Below are positions 58,454-64,000 of a stretch of DNA of 64,000 bases, in pieces (position 1 is the stretch's first letter; the number at the start of each line of letters is the position of its first letter). This DNA is from Streptomyces klenkii (GTDB taxonomy: Bacteria; Actinomycetota; Actinomycetes; Streptomycetales; Streptomycetaceae), in the NCBI RefSeq assembly GCF_003626645.1, contig NZ_RBAM01000008.1, positions 310,001 to 374,000 of the forward strand, read 5' to 3'. Made by a program: the position numbers and the translations under genes. The notes beneath the pieces were generated by a model. The model was not told the origin of the DNA. It saw only the letters and a list, made by a program, of their open reading frames with translations, and searched no databases.

Positions 58454-59634
58454 GCGGGCTGCGCGTCCGCATCAGCGTCAATAGGGCCGTTGTCCGGCCA
58501 GAGGGCGTCGGGAAAGGCGGCTTCGTCGGAGTCGGTGTCGGGCATGAGGGCGGCGAGCATCTGCTGGGCGGTCGTCGCGTTCTCGATGCCGCGGGGCAGC
58601 ATGACGCTTTCGTAGGCGTCGAGGGCTTCGTCGACGGTGGCGTGGCCGATGACGGCCCGGGCGAGTTCGGCGCCGTCGAGCAGGGCGAGGTTGGCGCCGA
58701 CGCCGACGGGCGGCATCAGATGGGCGGCGTCGCCGAGCAGCGTGACGCCGGGGACGCGCCGCCACGAGTGGGGCACGGGCAGGACGAACATGGGCCGGTT
58801 GATGAACTCGCCCTCGTTGGCGCGCAGGATGTCCAGCAGGCTCTCGTCCCAGCCCTGGTACTGGGCGAGGAGCCGGGCGCGCACCGCCTCGGTGTCCGCG
58901 AGGTCGAGGCCGGCGTGCCAGTCCTCGGGGCCGCGGAACATCACGTAAGCGCGGACGTGTCCGTTGCTGTTGCGCTGCAAGAACAGGCTGTGGCGGCCCG
59001 CCTTGGCGGACATGGTGCCGCGGCCGACCAGGTGCGCGATGCCGGGGTGACGGCGGTCGACGTCGTCGAAGTGGGCTTCCACCATCGCGACGCCGGAGTA
59101 GACGGGCAGGGCGCCGGAGAGCGCGGGGCGCACCCGTGACCAGGCGCCGTCGGCGCCGATGACCAGGTCGAACTCCTCGTCGGCGCCGCCTTGAAGGTGC
59201 AGCCGGACGGTGCCTTGAGGCAGTGGCGTGACCGCCTCCACGGAGCGGCCCCAGCGGACCGTTCCGGGGGCGAGCGAGTCCAGCAGGAGCGTACGCAGCT
59301 GGCCGCGGTCGATCTCGGGCCTGCTCAGGTCCCCCTCGCCGGCCCGGTCGTGGCGGATCAGGGTCGCGCGGCGGTCGTACATGCGCCACTCCTGGCTTTC
59401 GGGCCGGGACAGCGCGAGGAACCGGTCGAACAGTCCGGCCTCGCGCAGGGCCGCCTGGCCGGTGTCTTCGTGGATGTCGAGGGTGCCGCCCTGCGAGCGG
59501 GAGCCGGCGCCTGCTTCCCGCTCGAAGACCGTGACCGGCACGCCGTGCTGCTGGAGGACGCGTGCGCAGACGAGGCCGCCGGGGCCTGCGCCGCTGATCG
59601 CGATGCGAGGGGTCGTGGGCAGGGTCGTGGACAT
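58441..59634 (-). CDS. FAD-dependent monooxygenase
   Basis: 397-aa flavoprotein of the PHBH/TetX fold. FAD motif GAGPGGLVCARVLQQHG at residues 12-28, the second motif VIGADGAWSRVRPAL near 170 and GDAAHLMPPVG near 300 are present. Start ATG 59634 leaves a 143-bp divergent spacer to a TetR gene that holds a perfect inverted repeat. Probably TetR-repressed and involved in detoxification of an aromatic or antibiotic. Confidence 0.9.
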   Translation of the reverse strand: MSTTLPTTPRIAISGAGPGGLVCARVLQQHGVPVTVFEREAGAGSRSQGGTLDIHEDTGQAALREAGLFDRFLALSRPESQEWRMYDRRATLIRHDRAGEGDLSRPEIDRGQLRTLLLDSLAPGTVRWGRSVEAVTPLPQGTVRLHLQGGADEEFDLVIGADGAWSRVRPALSGALPVYSGVAMVEAHFDDVDRRHPGIAHLVGRGTMSAKAGRHSLFLQRNSNGHVRAYVMFRGPEDWHAGLDLADTEAVRARLLAQYQGWDESLLDILRANEGEFINRPMFVLPVPHSWRRVPGVTLLGDAAHLMPPVGVGANLALLDGAELARAVIGHATVDEALDAYESVMLPRGIENATTAQQMLAALMPDTDSDEAAFPDALWPDNGPIDADADAQPAHAD

Positions 59635-59727
59635 GAGGGTCACGCTCCGTTCTGCGGAGGAAGACGGGTCGGACGTACCGCTCCACAGAAACACAGCCGC
59701 TCCAAAAGTACAATCGCTCCGACTTTT

Positions 59728-59753
59728 GATCCGATCGCCTTAGCGATCGGATC
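59728..59753. promoter_or_regulatory. TetR operator between monooxygenase and TetR genes
   Basis: GATCCGATCGC (59728-59738) and GCGATCGGATC (59743-59753) form a perfect 11-bp inverted repeat with CTTA between. It is centred 37 bp ahead of the TetR start and 106 bp ahead of the monooxygenase start. Confidence 0.78.
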
Positions 59754-59777
59754 CCGCCAGGGAGGTAGGGTGGGGGC

Positions 59778-60362
59778 ATGCCCGAGACGACGACTGGACG
59801 CCGCGAGCGCAAGAAGGCTCAGACCCGGCAGGCCCTGGCGGACGCCGCCCTGCGCCTGTTCACCGAGCGCGGCTTCGACAACGTCGGGGTGCGCGAGGTG
59901 GCGGAGGCGGCCGACGTCTCGCTGAGCACGCTCTTCAAGCACTTCCCCAGCAAGGAAGCCCTCATCTTCGACCTGGACGCGGACATCGAGAGCGCCCTGG
60001 TCAGCGCCGTTCGCGACCGGGCGCCCGGGCAGTCCGTGCTGCACGCCCTGCGCGACCACATGGCGTCCACCCGCACCGCCGTGCCGGCCGACGACCCCAT
60101 GTTCACCCTCGTCGAATCCACTCCCGCGCTGCGGGAGTACGCCCGGCGCATGTGGTCGCGCCACGAGGAGTCGCTGGCCGCCGCCCTCGCCGACGCCACC
60201 GGGCTCGCCGCGGACGACCCCGCCGTCGCCGGCCTGGCCCGCTTCGCCCTGGAAGCCCCCGGCGTGGCCCGCACGAGCGAGGACCCGGCCCGGACCGTGC
60301 GCGAGCTGTTCGCCCTGCTGGAAAACGGCTGGGCCACGACCCCCTTGGCGGACGGGCGCTGA
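59778..60362 (+). CDS. TetR family regulator
   Basis: 194-aa repressor with an N-terminal TetR HTH (ADAALRLFTERGFDNVGVRE, LSTLFKHFPSKEALIF) and a helical ligand-binding C-domain. It diverges from the FAD monooxygenase, and the palindrome in between should be its operator. The second FAD monooxygenase lies 149 bp downstream on its own strand. Confidence 0.9.
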   Translation: MPETTTGRRERKKAQTRQALADAALRLFTERGFDNVGVREVAEAADVSLSTLFKHFPSKEALIFDLDADIESALVSAVRDRAPGQSVLHALRDHMASTRTAVPADDPMFTLVESTPALREYARRMWSRHEESLAAALADATGLAADDPAVAGLARFALEAPGVARTSEDPARTVRELFALLENGWATTPLADGR

Positions 60363-60511
60363 TCGCCCACCGGGCCTTTTGCTCGGACCGGAACTATTAC
60401 GTGCCGATCTTTGCATTGCCGCCGCGGCATCCCGTGACAAGCCTTGAGGTGAACGCACCACAGGTGCAAGGCAGTTACTGAGATGCACATCGGCAGCGCT
60501 GGGAGAAGGCC

Positions 60512-61645
60512 GTGCGAAACAAGAGTGTTCTGATCTCCGGAGCGAGCGTGACGGGGCTGGCCCTGGCGTACTGGTTGCAGCGCGCCGGATTCCGGCCGAC
60601 GGTCGTGGAACGGGCGCCCGGCCTGCGCAAGGGCGGGCAGGCCCTCGACATCCGCGGCGCCGCGCTCGACGTCGTGAAACGCATGGAACTGCTCGACGAA
60701 ATCCGGGCAGCGACGACGAACATGCGCGGAATGTCGTTCGTGGACGGCCGGGGCGAGGAGCTGAGCAGGACCACCGAGGCCACTCTGACCGGCGGACTGA
60801 TCGACAACGACGACGTGGAAATCATGCGCGACGACTTAACGACGTTGCTGTTCGAAGCGGGCCGCACCGGCACCGAGTACCTCTTCGGTGACGTCATCAC
60901 CTCCCTCACGCAGGACGACACCGCCGTCGACGTCACCTTCCGGGACGGCCCTCCGCGCCGCTTCGACCTGGTGATCGGCTCGGACGGGCTGCACTCCGGC
61001 GTGCGGCGGCTGGCCTTCGGCCCGGAGCGGGAGTTCGTCCATTTCCTCGGCAGTTATCTCGCGGTCTTCAGCGTGGAGAACTTCCTCGGCCTCGACCACT
61101 GGCAGATGTACCACTCCGCCGGCGACGCGCTGGTCGGCGTCTACAGCGCGCGGCAGAACACCGAGGCCCGGGCGATGCTGGTGTTCCGGTCCGCCGAACT
61201 CGACTTCAACCACCGGGATCACGACCGGCAGAAGAACATCCTCGCCGAGCGCTTCGCCGACATCGGCTGGGAAACGCCCCGGCTGCTGGCGCGCATGCGG
61301 GAGGCCCCGGACTTCTACTTCGACTCGATGAGCCAGGCCCGCCTCGGCCGCTGGTCGAACGGGCGGGTCGCCCTCGTCGGCGACGCGGGTTACTGCGCTT
61401 CGCCGCAGTCCGGCCAGGGCACCAGCCTCGCCCTCGTCGGCGCCTACGTCCTCGCCGGCGAACTCGCGAACAGCCGCGGCGACCACCGCGCGGCCTTCAC
61501 CCACTACGAACGGGCGATGCGGGCCTACGTCCGCAAGAACCAGCAACTCGCCCAGAACAGGGCCGACGGCAGGACGGTCCCCCCGTCCACCCTCGCCGAA
61601 GCAGCCGACGCCATCTCCCTCCCGGACTACCCGCCCCACAACTGA
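60512..61645 (+). CDS. FAD-dependent monooxygenase
   Basis: 377-aa PHBH-fold flavoenzyme. GASVTGLALAYWLQRAG (residues 10-26) and GDAGYCASPQSGQGTSLAL near 290 bind FAD. It differs from the 58441 enzyme in lacking that one's longer N-terminus. The GTG at 60512 follows GAGAAGG. Not clearly cotranscribed with the TetR gene. Confidence 0.88.
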   Translation: MRNKSVLISGASVTGLALAYWLQRAGFRPTVVERAPGLRKGGQALDIRGAALDVVKRMELLDEIRAATTNMRGMSFVDGRGEELSRTTEATLTGGLIDNDDVEIMRDDLTTLLFEAGRTGTEYLFGDVITSLTQDDTAVDVTFRDGPPRRFDLVIGSDGLHSGVRRLAFGPEREFVHFLGSYLAVFSVENFLGLDHWQMYHSAGDALVGVYSARQNTEARAMLVFRSAELDFNHRDHDRQKNILAERFADIGWETPRLLARMREAPDFYFDSMSQARLGRWSNGRVALVGDAGYCASPQSGQGTSLALVGAYVLAGELANSRGDHRAAFTHYERAMRAYVRKNQQLAQNRADGRTVPPSTLAEAADAISLPDYPPHN

Positions 61646-61664
61646 CATCTCCTCCCCCTCGAAC

Positions 61665-61694
61665 AGCCTGCATCGATCGACTTCGATGCAGGCT
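61665..61694. promoter_or_regulatory. Inverted repeat upstream of arsR
   Basis: AGCCTGCATCGA (61665-61676) and TCGATGCAGGCT (61683-61694), a perfect 12-bp pair around 6 bp, ending 34 bp before the ArsR start. It could be the ArsR operator or a terminator of the preceding monooxygenase gene; there is no T tract. A second looser TTGAATCGA/TCGAATCAA pair flanks the start. Confidence 0.55.
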
Positions 61695-61728
61695 TGCACC
61701 TTGAATCGAAGAACGTCAACATAGAAGT

Positions 61729-62154
61729 ATGTCGAATCAAGAGTTCGTGGTGCTCGGCCAGGAAGGCTCCGACGGCTGCTGCCCCGGCCTGCTGACCGCG
61801 CCGCTGCCCGAGGATCAGGCCGTCGAGCTGGCGAAGGTCTTCAAGGCCCTGGGCGACCCGGTGCGGCTGCGGCTGCTGTCGATGATCGCCACCCGGGCGG
61901 GCGGCGAGGTGTGCGTCTGCGACCTGACCCCGGCGTTCGACCTGTCGCAGCCGACGATCTCCCACCATCTCAAGCTCCTGCGCGAAGCCGGGCTGATCGC
62001 TTCCGAGCGGCGCGGGACCTGGGTGTACTACCGGCTGCTGCCGGAGATGACCGACCGCCTCGCCGGGATCCTGACCCGGCCTGCCGACGAGCCCCTGCCC
62101 GAGGCCGCCACCGGCCTGCCGGCCGCCGCCCCGGAAGGTTCCACCCGTGCCTGA
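61729..62154 (+). CDS. arsR: ArsR family metalloregulator
   Basis: 141-aa winged-helix repressor. The arsenic/metal motif EVCVCDLTPAF (residues 60-70) supplies the two Cys of the As(III) site, and the HTH LSQPTISHHLKLLREAGLI follows. The ATG at 61729 gives MSNQEFVVLGQ. The arsenate reductase gene overlaps its stop by 8 bp. Confidence 0.9.
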   Translation: MSNQEFVVLGQEGSDGCCPGLLTAPLPEDQAVELAKVFKALGDPVRLRLLSMIATRAGGEVCVCDLTPAFDLSQPTISHHLKLLREAGLIASERRGTWVYYRLLPEMTDRLAGILTRPADEPLPEAATGLPAAAPEGSTRA

Positions 62155-62563
62155 GTCCAAGCCGTCGGTGCTGTTCGTGTGCGTCCACAACGCCGGACGC
62201 TCCCAGATGGGCGCCGCCTTCCTCACCCACCTCAGCGCCGGCCGCGTCGAGGTCCGCTCCGCCGGATCCGCCCCGGCCGAGACGGTCAACCCGGCCGTCG
62301 TGGAGGCCATGCGAGAGGTCGGCATCGACATCTCGGCCGAGACGCCGAAGGCCCTCACAGCGGAGGCGGTGCGGTCCTCGGACGTGGTCATCACCATGGG
62401 CTGCGGGGACGCGTGCCCGTACTTCCCCGGCAAGCGCTACCTCGACTGGACGCTGGAAGACCCCGCCGGCCAAGGCGTCGACGCCGTACGCCCGATCCGC
62501 GACGAGATCGAGAACCGCATCCGCGGCCTGCTCGCGGAACTCGGCATCGAACCCCGCGCGTAA
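62147..62563 (+). CDS. arsC: Arsenate reductase ArsC (LMW phosphatase type)
   Basis: 138-aa enzyme of the low-molecular-weight phosphatase group. VCVHNAGRSQMG (near residue 12) is the P-loop with catalytic Cys, and TMGCGDACPYFPGK near residue 84 has the two further Cys of the thiol relay. This is the thioredoxin- or mycothiol-linked Streptomyces form. It overlaps arsR. No arsenite efflux gene (arsB or acr3) follows in the window, so export must be encoded elsewhere. Confidence 0.9.
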   Translation: MPESKPSVLFVCVHNAGRSQMGAAFLTHLSAGRVEVRSAGSAPAETVNPAVVEAMREVGIDISAETPKALTAEAVRSSDVVITMGCGDACPYFPGKRYLDWTLEDPAGQGVDAVRPIRDEIENRIRGLLAELGIEPRA

Positions 62564-62597
62564 CCACTGCCGCCAACCGCACGCGGCGCGCGTGAAC

Positions 62598-62626
62598 ACT
62601 TTTGCAAGCAGGGTGCTTGCAAAAGT
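62598..62626. promoter_or_regulatory. Perfect operator palindrome of the XRE regulator
   Basis: ACTTTTGCAAGCA (62598-62610) and TGCTTGCAAAAGT (62614-62626), 13-bp arms with a GGG centre, ending 26 bp before the XRE start. Very likely an autoregulatory site. Confidence 0.78.
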
Positions 62627-62651
62627 TAGCAGCATGGGGCAGCATCGGGGC

Positions 62652-63029
62652 ATGGCATCACTCAACGTCGGCAATCTCGGCGAGTATCTGCGCGAGCAGC
62701 GGCGCAATGCGCAGCTCACCTTGCGGCAGCTCGCCGATGCCGCGGGAGTGTCCAACCCGTATCTCAGCCAGATCGAGCGCGGCCTGCGCAAGCCGAGCGC
62801 CGAGATCCTCCAGCAGCTCGCGAAGGCGCTGCGGATCTCCGCCGAGACCTTGTACGTGCAGGCCGGGATCCTCGACGAGCGGGACCGGGACGAGGCGGAG
62901 GTCCGCAGTGTGATCCTCGCCGACCCCTCGATCAACGAGCAGCAGAAGCAGGTGCTGCTACAGATCTACGAGTCCTTCCGCAAGGAGAACGGGCTCTCGA
63001 CGGACGACGCCAGCAAACACTCCAGCTGA
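62652..63029 (+). CDS. XRE family transcriptional regulator
   Basis: 125-aa protein with a Cro/CI-type HTH (YLREQRRNAQLTLRQLADAAG, NPYLSQIERGLRKPSAEIL) over residues 10-70 and a helical tail. The start MASLNVGNLGEYL is typical; ATG 62634 would add six residues. A perfect palindrome lies just upstream. The next gene follows 18 bp downstream, so they are cotranscribed. Confidence 0.88.
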   Translation: MASLNVGNLGEYLREQRRNAQLTLRQLADAAGVSNPYLSQIERGLRKPSAEILQQLAKALRISAETLYVQAGILDERDRDEAEVRSVILADPSINEQQKQVLLQIYESFRKENGLSTDDASKHSS

Positions 63030-63047
63030 CCCGGGAGAAGCATCGCC

Positions 63048-63632
63048 ATGGCCATCACCACGCAGGACATCCGCAACGCGGCGACCGACACGGCCTACGC
63101 CGCCGCGGGTGCCGCGGACCTCACCGCGGAGAAGATCGGGCAGTTCATCACCGAGGCGCCCGAGCGCTTCGAGAAGCTGAAGAAGACCGACCCCAAGGTC
63201 GTGGGCGAGCGGGCGAAGCAGCAGGCCAAGGAGGCCCAGGCCACCCTGACCACGAAGTTCAGCGAGGTCGTCGGCTCGCTCGACAGCGACGTGAAGAACC
63301 TGGGCCAGACCGTGCAGGACCTCGCCCTCAAGGGCGTCGGCCAGGCCGTCGGGTACGCGGCGGTGGCCGGTGAGCAGTTCGAGAAGCTGACCGAGCGCGG
63401 CCGGGTGGCCGTGAAGCAGTGGCGCGGCGAGGCCGCCGACGAGTTCCAGGACATCGCCGTGGCCATCGAGCCGGAGCCGAAGGCTGCCGAGGACAAGGCG
63501 GCTGAGGACAAGGCCGTCGCCGACGCCTCCGAGGCCGCCGGCGACGGCGACGACAAGCCCGCCGCCGCCCGCAAGCCCGCCGCCCGCAAGACGGCCGCGG
63601 CGAAGAAGCCCGAGGCCAAGGCCGGCGAGTAA
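63048..63632 (+). CDS. Helical protein with Lys/Ala-rich tail
   Basis: 194-aa protein. About residues 1-145 are mainly amphipathic helix, and the last 50 residues form an Ala/Lys/Pro tail (ARKPAARKTAAAKKPEAKAG) like that of histone-like or heparin-binding hemagglutinin proteins of actinobacteria. No signal peptide or catalytic motif. It follows the XRE gene closely. Function unknown; a DNA- or surface-binding role is possible. Confidence 0.78.
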   Translation: MAITTQDIRNAATDTAYAAAGAADLTAEKIGQFITEAPERFEKLKKTDPKVVGERAKQQAKEAQATLTTKFSEVVGSLDSDVKNLGQTVQDLALKGVGQAVGYAAVAGEQFEKLTERGRVAVKQWRGEAADEFQDIAVAIEPEPKAAEDKAAEDKAVADASEAAGDGDDKPAAARKPAARKTAAAKKPEAKAGE

Positions 63633-63663
63633 GCGCAGGTCCGCAGGTCACGACCGTGAGCGG

Positions 63664-63696
63664 ACGGCCCGGGCACATTTCGCGTGCCCGGGCCGT
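63664..63696 (+). terminator. Terminator after the Lys/Ala-tailed protein gene
   Basis: Perfect 13-bp stem (63664-63676 and 63684-63696) with a 7-base loop, followed by TCT. Confidence 0.85.
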
Positions 63697-63761
63697 TCTG
63701 CGGGTACGGTGGCGGTCAGGGCCCGGACGAGACAGGCGACGAGAAGGGTGAGGTGGGCGAC

Positions 63762-64000
63762 GTGCTGGTGCAAGCCTTCGGCCAGGTCATGTACTGGATC
63801 TCCATCGGCCTGCTCGTCTTCAGCCTGGTCGCGTTCGTCAACGCCGCCGTGCACCGCGAGGACGCCTACCGCGCCGCGGACAAGCAGTCCAAGCCGTTCT
63901 GGCTGATCATCCTCGGCGTCGCCGTCGCCGTGAACCTGTTCATGGGGATCATGAGCTTCCTGCCGGTCCTCGGCCTGGTCGCCACGATCGTCTACGTCGT
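63762..64000 (+). CDS. DUF2516 membrane protein, 3' part beyond window
   Basis: About 79 residues are visible, from GTG 63762. It begins VLVQAFGQVMYWISIGLLVF, with a TM segment followed by an N-terminal charged loop (AVHREDAYRAADKQSKPF) and two more hydrophobic segments. This is the DUF2516 pattern of Streptomyces. GAGGTG lies upstream of the start. Cut by the right edge; function unknown. Confidence 0.8.
   Translation, partial: MLVQAFGQVMYWISIGLLVFSLVAFVNAAVHREDAYRAADKQSKPFWLIILGVAVAVNLFMGIMSFLPVLGLVATIVYV

Overview
The window is high-GC actinobacterial DNA, almost certainly Streptomyces. Coding regions have strong G/C third positions, GTG starts and ATGA/GTGA gene overlaps are common, and many genes are Streptomyces or actinobacterial hallmarks: phoR-phoU with an 11-bp PHO box, two mycothiol genes (mshA, mshD), glnR, a Nur-type Fur regulator, the WhiG anti-sigma gene rsiG with its c-di-GMP signature, a Cys-containing leader peptide before a sulfurtransferase, and DUF5753, DUF3099 and DUF2516 proteins. 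No rRNA, tRNA, CRISPR array, transposase or integrase was seen.

Layout. 0-4.6 kb: phoR (cut by the left edge) and phoU diverge from a PHO box; then a 35-aa metallothionein-like peptide, a class F sortase with a His/Asp-repeat surface protein, and gpmA. 4.7-9.2 kb: MFS transporter, YbjN protein, mshA, methyltransferase-like protein. 9.3-13.4 kb: overlapping operon ppk-CHAD-NUDIX behind a second PHO box, a polyphosphate module. 13.5-16 kb: YtrA-type GntR regulator with ABC ATPase and permease. 16-19.6 kb: HTH/zinc-ribbon protein, flavoprotein, HTH-TPR regulator and a small divergent protein, which look like accessory genes. 19.6-24.5 kb: mshD, secreted 5'-nucleotidase, YidB, XRE-DUF5753 regulator and a degenerate HATPase. 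24.7-28.5 kb: MFS pump, ATP-grasp ligase and threonine-aldolase-type PLP enzyme, a small putative biosynthetic cluster. 28.5-32 kb: a 128-bp nested palindrome, then a kinase/response regulator/HtrA-like protease set resembling MprAB-PepD. 32-36.7 kb: the least familiar block, with two full JmjC/cupin oxygenases, a third paralogue lacking the iron ligands, two small secreted Cys-containing peptides and two LuxR-type regulators. 36.7-40 kb: LacI regulator, glnR (with a possible 21-codon leader ORF), alpha/beta hydrolase. 40-43.8 kb: heterodimeric ABC exporter. 43.8-49.8 kb: MoaD-like protein, Q/H/Y-rich membrane protein, LmeA-like protein, the sulfur locus (leader peptide, sulfurtransferase, DUF1416), DUF3099, DsrE, a 33-aa membrane peptide and a nitrobindin-like protein. 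49.8-53.5 kb: cobalamin riboswitch, BtuCDF-type importer and nur. 53.5-57.1 kb: ygfZ, dtd, rsiG and an Eis-like acetyltransferase. 57.2-64 kb: FMN reductase, HxlR, two FAD monooxygenases, TetR, ArsR-ArsC, XRE regulator with a perfect operator, a Lys/Ala-tailed protein and a DUF2516 protein cut by the right edge.

How they fit: most genes are core Streptomyces physiology (phosphate and polyphosphate, mycothiol, nitrogen, sulfur, B12 and nickel). The parts that could be new are the peptide/cupin/LuxR block (32.0-36.7 kb), the ATP-grasp/PLP/MFS trio (24.7-28.5 kb), the His-Asp repeat protein with its sortase, and a family of about 46-bp intergenic elements in four spacers. All functions are inferred by reading the sequence; no database search was run.
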